This document shows, in pieces, positions 37,945-50,479 of a DNA stretch of 64,000 nucleotides. The notes beneath the pieces were generated by a model that was not told the origin of the DNA, did not search any database, and saw nothing but the letters and a program-made list of their open reading frames with translations. The stretch comes from Charina bottae (taxonomy: Eukaryota; Chordata; Lepidosauria; Squamata; Charinaidae): the NCBI GenBank assembly GCA_023362775.1, contig JALMGJ010000026.1, forward strand, positions 620,001 through 684,000, read 5' to 3'. Both the position numbers and the translations under genes were made by a program. Numbering within the stretch: the first letter of the stretch is position 1; every line of letters begins with the position of its first letter.

Positions 37945-40450
37945 AAAACTGTATAGTCACAGCCAGTTTCAAAACTGTATATGTCACAGTCAGTGTCAAA
38001 ACTGTATATGTCACAGCCAGTGTCAAAACTGTATATGTCACAGTCAGTGTCAAAACTGTATAGTCACAGCCAGTGTCAAAACTGTATATGTCACAGTCAG
38101 TGTCAAAACTGTATAGTCACAGCCAGTGTCAAAACTGTATATGTCAAAGTCAGTGTCAAAACTGTATAGTCACAGCCAGTTTCAAAACTGTATATGTCAC
38201 AGTCAGTGTCAAAACTGTATATGTCAAAGCCAGTGTAAAAACTGTATATGTCACAGTCACTGTCAAAACTGTATAGTCACAGCCAGTGTCAAAACTGTAT
38301 ATGTCACAGCCAGTGTCAAAACTGTATAGTCACAGCCAGTGTCAAAACTGTATAGTCACAGCCAGTGTCAAAACTGCATATGTCACAGCCAGTGTCAAAA
38401 CTGTATATGTCACAGTCAGTGTCAAAACTGTATAGTCACAGCCAGTGTCAAAAGTGTATATGTCACAGCCCGTGTCAAAACTGTATATGTCACAGTCAGT
38501 GTCAATACTGTATAGTCACAGTCAGTTTCAAAACTGTATAGTCACAGCCAGTGTCAAAACTGTATATGTCACAGCCAGTGTAAAAACTGTATATGTCACA
38601 GTCAGTGTCAAAACTGTATAGTCACAGCCAGTGTCAAAACTGTATAGTCACAGCCAGTGTCAAAACTGTGTATGTCACAGTCAGTGTCAAAACTGTATAG
38701 ACACAGCCAGTGTCAAAACTATATATGTCAAAGTCAGTGTCAAAACTGTATAGTCACAGCCAGTGTCAAAACTGTATAGTCACAGCCAGTTTCAAAACTG
38801 CATATGTCACAGCCAGTGTCAAAACTGTATATGTCACAGTCAGTGTCAAAACTGTATAGTCACAGCCAGTGTCAAAAGTGTATATGTCACAGCCCGTGTC
38901 AAAACTGTATATGTCACAGCCAGTGTCAAAACTGTATAGTCACAGCCAGTGTCAAAACTGTATATGTCACAGCCAGTGTAAAAACTCTATATGTCACAGT
39001 CAGTGTCAAAACTGTATAGTCACAGCCAGTGTCAAAACTGTATAGTCACAGCCAGTGTCAAAACTGTGTATGTCACAGCCAGTGTCAAAACTGTATATGT
39101 CACAGCCAGTGTCAAAACTGTATATCTCACAGTCAGTGTCAAAACTGTATAGTCACAGCCAGTGTCAAAAGTGTATATGTCACAGCCCGTGTCAAAACTG
39201 TATATGTCACAGTCAGTGTCAATACTGTATAGTCACAGTCAGTTTCAAAACTGTATAGTCACAGCCAGTGTCAAAACTGTATATGTCACAGCCAGTGTAA
39301 AAATTGTATATGTCACAGCCAGTGTAAAAACTGTATATGTCACAGTCACTGTCAAAACTGTATAGTCACAGCCTGTGTCAAAACTGTATATGTCACAGCC
39401 AGTGTCAAAACTGTATATGTCACAGCCAGTGTCAAAACTGTATAGTCACAGCCAGTGTCAAAACTGTATAGTCACAGTCAGTGTCAAAACTGTATAGTCA
39501 CAGTCAGTGTCTAAACTGTATAGTCACAGCCAGTGTCTAAACTGTATAGTCACAGTCAGTGTCAAAACTGTATATTTCACAGTCAGTGTCAAAACTGTAT
39601 ATTTCACAGTCAGTGTCAAAACCGTATATATCAAAGCCAGTGTCAAAACTGTATAGTCACAGTCAGTGTCAAAACTGTATAGTCACAGCCAGTGTCAAAA
39701 CTGTATAGTCACAGCCAGTTTCAAAACTGTATATGTCACAGTCAGTGTCAAAACTGTATATGTCACAGCCAGTGTCAAAACTGTATATGTCACAGTCAGT
39801 GTCAAAACTGTATAGTCACAGCCAGTGTCAAAACTGTATATGTCACAGTCAGTGTCAAAACTGTATAGTCACAGCCAGTGTCAAAACTGTATATGTCAAA
39901 GTCAGTGTCAAAACTGTATAGTCACAGCCAGTTTCAAAACTGTATATGTCACAGTCAGTGTCAAAACTGTATATGTCACAGCCAGTGTAAAAACTGTATA
40001 TGTCACAGTCACTGTCAAAACTGTATAGTCACAGCCTGTGTCAAAACTGTATAGTCACAGCCAGTTTCAAAACTGTATATGTCACAGCCAGTGTCAAAAG
40101 TGTATATGTCACAGCCCGTGTCAAAACTGTATATGTCACAGTCAGTGTCAATACTGTATAGTCACAGTCAGTTTCAAAACTGTATAGTCACAGCCAGTGT
40201 CAAAACTGTATATGTCACAGCCAGTGTAAAAACTGTATATGTCACAGTCAGTGTCAAAACTGTATAGTCACAGCCAGTGTCAAAACTGTATAGTCACAGC
40301 CAGTGTCAAAACTGCATATGTCACAGCCAGTGTCAAAACTGTATATGTCACAGCCAGTGTCAAAACTGTATATGTCACAGTCAGTGTCAAAACTGTATTG
40401 TCACAGCCAGTGTCAAAAGTGTATATGTCACAGCCCGTGTCAAAACTGTA
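37945..40450 (+). repeat. Copy of 29308-31813 (block E plus F end)
   Basis: Landmarks at 37981, 38804, 39029, 39162, 39733, 40079 and 40277 sit 8637 bp after 29344, 30167, 30392, 30525, 31096, 31442 and 31640. This copy has normal TATTTCAC near 39570 where the F copies have TATAATTCAC, so it came from, or was converted to, a source without that change. Private changes are TATATCTCAC near 39124 and TATTGTCAC at 40399. Confidence 0.83.
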
Positions 40451-41280
40451 TATGTCACAGTCAGTGTCAATACTGTATAGTCACAGTCAGTTTCAAAACT
40501 GTATAGTCACAGCCAGTGTCAAAACTGTATATGTCACAGCCAGTGTAAAAATTGTATATGTCACAGCCAGTGTAAAAACTGTATATGTCACAGTCACTGT
40601 CAAAACTGTATAGTCACAGCGTGTGTCAAAACTGTATATGTCACAGCCAGTGTCAAAACTGTATATGTCACAGCCAGTGTCAAAACTGTATAGTCACAGC
40701 CAGTGTCAAAACTGTATAGTCACAGTCAGTGTCAAAACTGTATAGTCACAGTCAGTGTCTAAACTGTATAGTCACAGCCAGTGTCTAAACTGTATAGGCA
40801 CAGTCAGTGTCAAAACTGTATATTTCACAGTCAGTGTCAAAACTGTATATTTCACAGTCACTGTCAAAACCGTATATATCAAAGCCAGTGTCAAAACTGT
40901 ATAGTCACAGTCAGTGTCAAAACTGTATAGTCACAGCCAGTGTCAAAACTGTATAGTCACAGCCAGTTTCAAAACTGTATATGTCACAGTCAGTGTCAAA
41001 ACTGTATATGTCACAGCCAGTGTCAAAACTGTATATGTCACAGTCAGTGTCAAAACTGTATAGTCACAGCCAGTGTCAAAACTGTATATGTCACAGTCAG
41101 TGTCAAAACTGTATAGTCACAGCCAGTGTCAAAACTGTATATGTCAAAGTCAGTGTCAAAACTGTATAGTCACAGCCAGTTTCAAAACTGTATATGTCAC
41201 AGTCAGTGTCAAAACTGTATATGTCACAGCCAGTGTAAAAACTGTATATGTCACAGTCACTGTCAAAACTGTATAGTCAC
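39100..41280 (+). repeat. 1248 bp tandem pair at 39-41 kb
   Basis: Landmarks at 39162, 39733 and 39825 repeat at 40410, 40981 and 41073, and the CCGTATATATC marks at 39622 and 40870 are 1248 bp apart. Homology runs from about 39100-40030 to 40350-41280. Length and composition fit about 47 monomers. The same 1248 bp step appears again at 45-47 kb. Confidence 0.82.
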
Positions 41281-44200
41281 AGCCTGTGTCAAAACTGTAT
41301 ATGTCACAGCCAGTGTCAAAACTGTATAGTCACAGCCAGTGTCAAAACTGTATAGTCACAGCCAGTGTCAAAACTGCATATGTCACAGCCAGTGTCAAAA
41401 CTGTATATGTCACAGTCAGTGTCAAAACTGTATAGTCACAGCCAGTGTCAAAAGTGTATATGTCACAGCCCGTGTCAAAACTGTATATGTCACAGTCAGT
41501 GTCAATACTGTATAGTCACAGTCAGTTTCAAAACTGTATAGTCACAGCCAGTGTCAAAACTGTATATGTCACAGCCAGTGTAAAAACTGTATATGTCACA
41601 GTCAGTGTCAAAACTGTATAGTCACAGCCAGTGTCAAAACTGTATAGTCACAGCCAGTGTCAAAACTGCATATGTCACAGCCAGTGTCAAAACTGTATAT
41701 GTCACAGCCAGTGTCAAAACTGTATATGTCACAGTCAGTGTCAAAACTGTATAGTCACAGCCAGTGTCAAAAGTGTATATGTCACAGCCCGTGTCAAAAC
41801 TGTATATGTCACAGTCAGTGTCAATACTGTATAGTCACAGTCAGTTTCAAAACTGTATAGTCACAGCCAGTGTCAAAACTGTATATGTCACAGCCAGTGT
41901 AAAAATTGTATATGACACAGCCAGTGTAAAAACTGTATATGTCACAGTCAGTGTCAAAACTGTATAGTCACAGCCAGTGTCAAAACTGTATATGTCACAG
42001 CCAGTGTCAAAACTGTATATGTCACAGTCAGTGTCAAAACTGTATAGTCACAGCCAGTGTCAAAACTGTATAGTCACAGCCAGTTTCAAAACTGTATATG
42101 TCACAGTCAGTGTCAAAACTGTATATGTCACAGTCAGTGTCAAAACTGTATAGTCACAGCCAGTGTCAAAACTGTATATGTCACAGTCAGTGTCAAAACT
42201 GTATAGTCACAGCCAGTGTCAAAACTGTATATGTCAAAGTCAGTGTCAAAACTGAATAGTCACAGCCAGTTTCAAAACTGTATATGTCACAGTCAGTGTC
42301 AAAACTGTATATGTCACAGCCAGTGTAAAAACTGTATATGTCACAGTCACTGTCAAAACTGTATAGTCACAGCCAGTGTCAAAACTGTATATGTCACAGC
42401 CAGTGTCAAAACTGTATAGTCACAGCCAGTGTCAAAACTGTATAGTCACAGCCAGTGTCAAAACTGCATATGTCACAGCCAGTGTCAAAACTGTATATGT
42501 CACAGTCAGTGTCAAAACTGTATAGTCACAGCCAGTGTCAAAAGTGTATATGTCACAGCCCGTGTCAAAACTGTATATGTCACAGTCAGTGTCAATACTG
42601 TATAGTCACAGTCAGTTTCAAAACTGTATAGTCACAGCCAGTGTCAAAACTGTATATGTCACAGCCAGTGTAAAAACTGTATATGTCACAGTCAGTGTCA
42701 AAACTGTATAGTCACAGCCAGTGTCAAAACTGTATAGTCACAGCCAGTGTCAAAACTGCATATGTCACAGCCAGTGTCAAAACTGTATATGTCACAGCCA
42801 GTGTCAAAACTGTATATGTCACAGTCAGTGTCAAAACTGTATAGTCACAGCCAGTGTCAAAAGTGTATATGTCACAGCCCGTGTCAAAACTGTATATGTC
42901 ACAGTCAGTGTCAATACTGTATAGTCACAGTCAGTTTCAAAACTGTATAGTCACAGCCAGTGTCAAAACTGTATATGTCACAGCCAGTGTAAAAATTGTA
43001 TATGTCACAGCCAGTGTAAAAACTGTATATGTCACAGTCACTGTCAAAACTGTATAGTCACAGCCTGTGTCAAAACTGTATATGTCACAGCCAGTGTCAA
43101 AACTGTATATGTCACAGCCAGTGTCAAAACTGTATAGTCACAGCCAGTGTCAAAACTGTATAGTCACAGTCAGTGTCAAAACTGTATAGTCACAGTCAGT
43201 GTCTAAACTGTATAGTCACAGCCAGTGTCTAAACTGTATAGTCACAGTCAGTGTCAAAACTGTATATTTCACAGTCAGTGTCAAAACTGTATATTTCACA
43301 GTCAGTGTCAAAACCGTATATATCAAAGCCAGTGTCAAAACTGTATAGTCACAGTCAGTGTCAAAACTGTATAGTCACAGCCAGTGTCAAAACTGTATAG
43401 TCACAGCCAGTTTCAAAACTGTATATGTCACAGTCAGTGTCAAAACTGTATATGTCACAGCCAGTGTCAAAACTGTATATGTCACAGTCAGTGTCAAAAC
43501 TGTATAGTCACAGCCAGTGTCAAAACTGTATATGTCACAGTCAGTGTCAAAACTGTATAGTCACAGCCAGTGTCAAAACTGTATATGTCAAAGTCAGTGT
43601 CAAAACTGTATAGTCACAGCCAGTTTCAAAACTGTATATGTCACAGCCAGTGTCAAAACTGTATATGTCACAGCCAGTGTCAAAACTGTATAGTCACAGC
43701 CTGTGTCAAAACTGTATATGTCACAGCCAGTGTCAAAACTGTATAGTCACAGCCAGTGTCAAAACTGTATAGTCACAGCCAGTGTCAAAACTGCATATGT
43801 CACAGCCAGTGTCAAAACTGTATATGTCACAGCCAGTGTCAAAACTGTATATGTCACAGTCAGTGTCAAAACTGTATATATCACAGTCAGTGTCAAAACT
43901 GTATATATCAAAGCCAGTGTCAAAACTGTATAGTCACAGTCAGTGTCAAAACTGTATATGTCACAGTCAGTGTCAAAACTGTATATGTCAAAGTCAGTGT
44001 CAAAACTGTATATGTCACAGCCAGCGTCAAAACTGTATAGTCACAGTCAGTGTCAAAACTGTATAGTCACAGTCAGTGTCTAAACTGTATAGTCACAGCC
44101 AGTGTCTAAACTGTATAGTCACAGTCAGTGTCAAAACTGTATATTTCACAGTCAGTGTCAAAACTGTATATTTCACAGTCAGTGTCAAAACCGTATATAT

Positions 44201-45380
44201 CAAAGCCAGTGTCAAAACTGTATAGTCACAGTCAGTGTCAAAACTGTATAGTCACAGCCAGTGTCAAAACTGTATAGTCGCAGCCAGTTTCAAAACTGTA
44301 TATGTCACAGTCAGTGTCAAAACTGTATATGTCACAGCCAGTGTCAAAACTGTATATGTCACAGTCAGTGTCAAAACTGTATAGTCACAGCCAGTGTCAA
44401 AACTGTATATGTCACAGTCAGTGTCAAAACTGTATAGTCACAGCCAGTGTCAAAACTGTATATGTCAAAGTCAGTGTCAAAACTGTATAGTCACAGCCAG
44501 TTTCAAAACTGTATATGTCACAGTCAGTGTCAAAACTGTATATGTCACAGCCAGTGTAAAAACTGTATATGTCACAGTCACTGTCAAAACTGTATAGTCA
44601 CAGCCAGTGTCAAAACTGTATATGTCACAGCCAGTGTCAAAACTGTATAGTCACAGCCAGTGTCAAAACTGTATAGTCACAGCCAGTGTCAAAACTGCAT
44701 ATGTCACAGCCAGTGTCAAAACTGTATATGTCACAGTCAGTGTCAAAACTGTATAGTCACAGCCAGTGTCAAAAGTGTATATGTCACAGCCCGTGTCAAA
44801 ACTGTATATGTCACAGTCAGTGTCAATACTGTATAGTCACAGTCAGTTTCAAAACTGTATAGTCACAGCCAGTGTCAAAACTGTATATGTCACAGCCAGT
44901 GTAAAAACTGTATATGTCACAGTCAGTGTCAAAACTGTATAGTCACAGCCAGTGTCAAAACTGTATAGTCACAGCCAGTGTCAAAACTGCATATGTCACA
45001 GCCAGTGTCAAAACTGTATATGTCACAGCCAGTGTCAAAACTGTATATGTCACAGTCAGTGTCAAAACTGTATAGTAACAGCCAGTGTCAAAAGTGTATA
45101 TGTCACAGCCCGTGTCAAAACTGTATATGTCACAGTCAGTGTCAATACTGTATAGTCACAGTCAGTTTCAAAACTGTATAGTCACAGCCAGTGTCAAAAC
45201 TGTATATGTCACAGCCAGTGTAAAAATTGTATATGTCACAGCCAGTGTAAAAACTGTATATGTCACAGTCACTGTCAAAACTGTATAGTCACAGCCTGTG
45301 TCAAAACTGTATATGTCACAGCCAGTGTCAAAACTGTATATGTCACAGCCAGTGTCAAAACTGTATAGTCACAGCCAGTG
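40277..45380 (+). repeat. Block J, copy 1 (about 5.1 kb)
   Basis: Landmarks from 40277 to 43425 recur at an offset of 10203 (50480 to 53628), then at 10230 after one extra 27 bp monomer in copy 2 (43703 to 53933, 44302 to 54532), and at 10229 near 44952 to 55181. The rare TAGTCGCAG at 44280 is shared with 54510. A nested part, about 42100-43600, also matches 49860-51360 at an offset of 7759. Private changes include ACTGAATAG near 42254 and TATATGACAC near 41911. Confidence 0.85.
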
Positions 45381-47375
45381 TCAAAACTGTATAGTCACAG
45401 TCAGTGTCAAAACTGTATAGTCACAGTCAGTGTCTAAACTGTATAGTCACAGCCAGTGTCTAAACTGTATAGTAACAGTCAGTGTCAAAACTGTATATTT
45501 CACAGTCAGTGTCAAAACTGTATATTTCACAGTCAGTGTCAAAACCGTATATATCAAAGCCAGTGTCAAAACTGTATAGTCACAGTCAGTGTCAAAACTG
45601 TATAGTCACAGCCAGTGTCAAAACTGTATAGTCACAGCCAGTTTCAAAACTCTATATGTCACAGTCAGTGTCAAAACTGTATATGTCACAGCCAGTGTCA
45701 AAACTGTATATGTCACAGTCAGTGTCAAAACTGTATAGTCACAGCCAGTGTCAAAACTGTATATGTCACAGTCAGTGTCAAAACTGTATAGTCACAGCCA
45801 GTGTCAAAACTGTATATGTCAAAGTCAGTGTCAAAACTGTATAGTCACAGCCAGTTTCAAAACTGTATATGTCACAGTCAGTGTCAAAACTGTATATGTC
45901 ACAGCCAGTGTAAAAACTGTATATGTCACAGTCACTGTCAAAACTGTATAGTCACAGCCTGTGTCAAAACTGTATAGTCACAGCCAGTTTCAAAACTGTA
46001 TATGTCACAGCCAGTGTCAAAAGTGTATATGTCACAGCCCGTGTCAAAACTGTATATGTCACAGTCAGTGTCAATACTGTATAGTCACAGTCAGTTTCAA
46101 AACTGTATAGTCACAGCCAGTGTCAAAACTGTATATGTCACAGCCAGTGTAAAAACTGTATATGTCACAGTCAGTGTCAAAACTGTATAGTCACAGCCAG
46201 TGTCAAAACTGTATAGTCACAGCCAGTGTCAAAACTGCATATGTCACAGCCAGTATCAAAACTGTATATGTCACAGCCAGTGTCAAAACTGTATATGTCA
46301 CAGTCAGTGTCAAAACTGTATAATCACAGCCAGTGTCAAAAGTGTATATGTCACAGCCCGTGTCAAAACTGTATATGTCACAGTCAGTGTCAATACTGTA
46401 TAGTCACAGTCAGTTTCAAAACTGTATAGTCACAGCCAGTGTCAAAACTGTATATGTCACAGCCAGTGTAAAAATTGTATATGTCACAGCCAGTGTAAAA
46501 ACTGTATATGTCACAGTCACTGTCAAAACTGTATAGTCACAGCCTGTGTCAAAACTGTATATGTCACAGCCAGTGTCAAAACTGTATATGTCACAGCCAG
46601 TGTCAAAACTGTATAGTCACAGCCAGTGTCAAAACTGTATAGTCACAGTCAGTGTCAAAACTGTATAGTCACAGTCAGTGTCTAAACTGTATAGTCACAG
46701 CCAGTGTCTAAACTGTATAGTCACAGTCAGTGTCAAAACTGTATATTTCACAGTCAGTGTCAAAACTGTATATTTCACAGTCAGTGTCAAAACCGTATAT
46801 ATCAAAGCCAGTGTCAAAACTGTATAGTCACAGTCAGTGTCAAAACTGTATAGTCACAGCCAGTGTCAAAACTGTATAGTCACAGCCAGTTTCAAAACTC
46901 TATATGTCACAGTCAGTGTCAAAACTGTATATGTCACAGCCAGTGTCAAAACTGTATATGTCACAGTCAGTGTCAAAACTGTATAGTCACAGCCAGTGTC
47001 AAAACTGTATATGTCACAGTCAGTGTCAAAACTGTATAGTCACAGCCAGTGTCAAAACTGTATATGTCAAAGTCAGTGTCAAAACTGTATAGTCACAGCC
47101 AGTTTCAAAACTGTATATGTCACAGTCAGTGTCAAAACTGTATATGTCACAGCCAGTGTCAAAACTGTATATGTCACAGTCAGTGTCAAAACTGTATAGT
47201 CACAGCCAGTGTCAAAACTGTATATGTCACAGTCAGTGTCAAAACTGTATATGTCACAGCCAGTGTCAAAACTGTATATGTCACAGTCAGTGTCAAAACT
47301 GTATAGTCACAGCCAGTGTCAAAACTGTATATGTCACAGTCAGTGTCAAAACTGTATAGTCACAGCCAGTGTCAA
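44880..47375 (+). repeat. 1248 bp tandem pair at 45-47 kb
   Basis: Landmarks at 44952, 44978, 45085 and 45656 repeat 1248 bp later at 46200, 46226, 46333 and 46904. The CCGTATATATC marks at 45545 and 46793 are also 1248 bp apart, and ACTCTATATG is shared near 45650 and 46898. The next unit (46200 to 47768) is 1568 bp long, which is 1248 plus a 320 bp insertion. Confidence 0.83.
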
Positions 47376-47480
47376 AACTGTATATGTCAAAGTCAGTGTC
47401 AAAACTGTATAGTCACAGCCAGTTTCAAAACTGTATATGTCACAGTCAGTGTCAAAACTGTATATGTCACAGCCAGTGTA
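46904..47480 (+). repeat. 320 bp internal direct duplication
   Basis: Positions 46904-47160 repeat at 47224-47480. CAGTTTC monomers at 46887, 47100 and 47420 show the change from the normal 213 bp spacing to an added 320 bp unit of about 12 monomers. Flanking landmarks (46200, 47768) are displaced by exactly this amount relative to the 1248 bp unit, including CAGTATC near 46252 and 47820. Confidence 0.83.
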
Positions 47481-48179
47481 AAAACTGTATATGTCACAGT
47501 CACTGTCAAAACTGTATAGTCACAGCCTGTGTCAAAACTGTATAGTCACAGCCAGTTTCAAAACTGTATATGTCACAGCCAGTGTCAAAAGTGTATATGT
47601 CACAGCCCGTGTCAAAACTGTATATGTCACAGTCAGTGTCAATACTGTATAGTCACAGTCAGTTTCAAAACTGTATAGTCACAGCCAGTGTCAAAACTGT
47701 ATATGTCACAGCCAGTGTAAAAACTGTATATGTCACAGTCAGTGTCAAAACTGTATAGTCACAGCCAGTGTCAAAACTGTATAGTCACAGCCAGTGTCAA
47801 AACTGCATATGTCACAGCCAGTATCAAAACTGTATATGTCACAGCCAGTGTCAAAACTGTATATGTCACAGTCAGTGTCAAAACTGTATAGTCACAGCCA
47901 GTGTCAAAAGTGTATATGTCACAGCCCGTGTCAAAACTGTATATGTCACAGTCAGTGTCAATACTGTATAGTCACAGTCAGTTTCAAAACTGTATAGTCA
48001 CAGCCAGTGTCAAAACTGTATATGTCACAGCCAGTGTAAAAATTGTATATGTCACAGCCAGTGTAAAAACTGTATATGTCACAGTCACTGTCAAAACTGT
48101 ATAGTCACAGCCTGTGTCAAAACTGTATATGTCACAGCCAGTGTCAAAACTGTATATGTCACAGCCAGTGTCAAAACTG

Positions 48180-48870
48180 TATAGCCGCAGCCAGTGTCAA
48201 AACTGTATAGTCACAGTCAGTGTCAAAACTGTATATTTCACAGTCAGTGTCAAAACTGTATATTTCACAGTCAGTGTCAAAACCGTATATATCAAAGCCA
48301 GTGTCAAAACTGTATAGTCACAGTCAGTGTCAAAACTGTATAGTCACAGCCAGTGTCAAAACTGTATAGTCACAGCCAGTTTCAAAACTGTATATGTCAT
48401 AGTCAGTGTCAAAACTGTATATGTCACAGCCAGTGTCAAAACTGTATATGTCACAGTCAGTGTCAAAACTGTATAGTCACAGCCAGTGTCAAAACTGTAT
48501 ATGTCACAGTCAGTGTCAAAACTGTATAGCAACAGCCAGTGTCAAAACTGTATATGTCAAAGTCAGTGTCAAAACTGTATAGTCACAGCCAGTTTCAAAA
48601 CTGTATATGTCACAGTCAGTGTCAAAACTGTATATGTCACAGCCAGTGTAAAAACTGTATATGTCACAGTCACTGTCAAAACTGTATAGTCACAGCCTGT
48701 GTCAAAACTGTATATGTCACAGCCAGTGTCAAAACTGTATAGTCACAGCCAGTGTCAAAACTGTATAGTCACAGCCAGTGTCAAAACTGCATATGTCACA
48801 GCCAGTGTCAAAACTGTATATGTCACAGTCAGTGTCAAAACTGTATAGTCACAGCCAGTGTCAAAATTGT
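48180..48870 (+). repeat. Locally divergent stretch
   Basis: Four otherwise unseen states lie within 700 bp: TAGCCGCAG at 48184 (two substitutions in one monomer), GTCATAGTC at 48400, TAGCAACAG at 48529 (two substitutions) and CAAAATTGTATATG at 48867. The usual GTCTAAAC pair is also absent before the TATTTCAC pair near 48236. Elsewhere private changes are much sparser. Possible causes are an older, less homogenised segment or read-level error. Confidence 0.65.
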
Positions 48871-49700
48871 ATATGTCACAGCCCGTGTCAAAACTGTATA
48901 TGTCACAGTCAGTGTCAATACTGTATAGTCACAGTCAGTTTCAAAACTGTATAGTCACAGCCAGTGTCAAAACTGTATATGTCACAGCCAGTGTAAAAAC
49001 TGTATATGTCACAGTCAGTGTCAAAACTGTATAGTCACAGCCAGTGTCAAAACTGTATAGTCACAGCCAGTGTCAAAACTGCATATGTCACAGCCAGTGT
49101 CAAAACTGTATATGTCACAGCCAGTGTCAAAACTGTATATGTCACAGTCAGTGTCAAAACTGTATAGTCACAGCCAGTGTCAAAACTGTATATGTCACAG
49201 CCCGTGTCAAAACTGTATATGTCACAGTCAGTGTCAATACTGTATAGTCACAGTCAGTTTCAAAACTGTATAGTCACAGCCAGTGTCAAAACTGTATATG
49301 TCACAGCCAGTGTAAAAACTGTATATGTCACAGTCAGTGTCAAAACTGTATAGTCACAGCCAGTGTCAAAACTGTATAGTCACAGCCAGTGTCAAAACTG
49401 CATATGTCACAGCCAGTGTCAAAACTGTATATGTCACAGCCAGTGTCAAAACTGTATATGTCACAGTCAGTGTCAAAACTGTATAGTCACAGCCAGTGTC
49501 AAAAGTGTATATGTCACAGCCCGTGTCAAAACTGTATATGTCACAGTCAGTGCCAATACTGTATAGTCACAGTCAGTTTCAAAACTGTATAGTCACAGCC
49601 AGTGTCAAAACTGTATATGTCACAGCCAGTGTAAAAATTGTATATGTCACAGCCAGTGTAAAAACTGTATATGTCACAGTCAGTGTCAAAACTGTATAGT
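48789..49700 (+). repeat. Triplicated 292-319 bp subunit
   Basis: Most higher-order units carry the ACTGCATA to CAGTTTC cassette twice. Here it occurs three times, with GCATA at 48789, 49081 and 49400 (steps of 292 and 319 bp, about 11 and 12 monomers). The middle copy has a normal AAAACTG where the others have AAAAGTG. The third copy has GCCAATACTG near 49553. Confidence 0.8.
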
Positions 49701-50479
49701 CACAGCCAGTGTCAAAACTGTATATGTCACAGCCAGTGTCAAAACTGTATATGTCACAGTCAGTGTCAAAACTGTATAGTCACAGCCAGTGTCAAAACTG
49801 TATAGTCACAGCCAGTTTCAAAACTGTATATGTCACAGTCAGTGTCAAAACTGTATATGTCACAGCCAGTGTCAAAACTGTATATGTCACAGTCAGTGTC
49901 AAAACTGTATAGTCACAGCCAGTGTCAAAACTGTATATGTCACAGTCAGTGTCAAAACTGTATAGTCACAGCCAGTGTCAAAACTGTATATGTCAAAGTC
50001 AGTGTCAAAACTGTATAGTCTCAGCCAGTTTCAAAACTGTATATGTCACAGTCAGTGTCAAAACTGTATATGTCACAGCCAGTGTAAAAACTGTATATGT
50101 CACAGTCACTGTCAAAACTGTATAGTCACAGCCAGTGTCAAAACTGTATATGTCACAGCCAGTGTCAAAACTGTATAGTCACAGCCAGTGTCAAAACTGT
50201 ATAGTCACAGCCAGTGTCAAAACTGCATATGTCACAGCCAGTGTCAAAACTGTATATGTCACAGTCAGTGTCAAAACTGTATAGTCACAGCCAGTGTCAA
50301 AAGTGTATATGTCACAGCCCGTGTCAAAACTGTATATGTCACAGTCAGTGTCAATACTGTATAGTCACAGTCAGTTTCAAAACTGTATAGTCACAGCCAG
50401 TGTCAAAACTGTATATGTCACAGCCAGTGTAAAAACTGTATATGTCACAGTCAGTGTCAAAACTGTATAGTCACAGCCA

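Noticed and set aside
40239..40613. 124-codon plus-strand open frame, and about 300 shorter ones of 62-121 codons
   Set aside because: They are translations of the monomer in rotating frames, many start at GTG or ATG inside the repeat, and all end by the same 26 bp junction rule. There is no ribosome site, no codon bias and no conserved domain.
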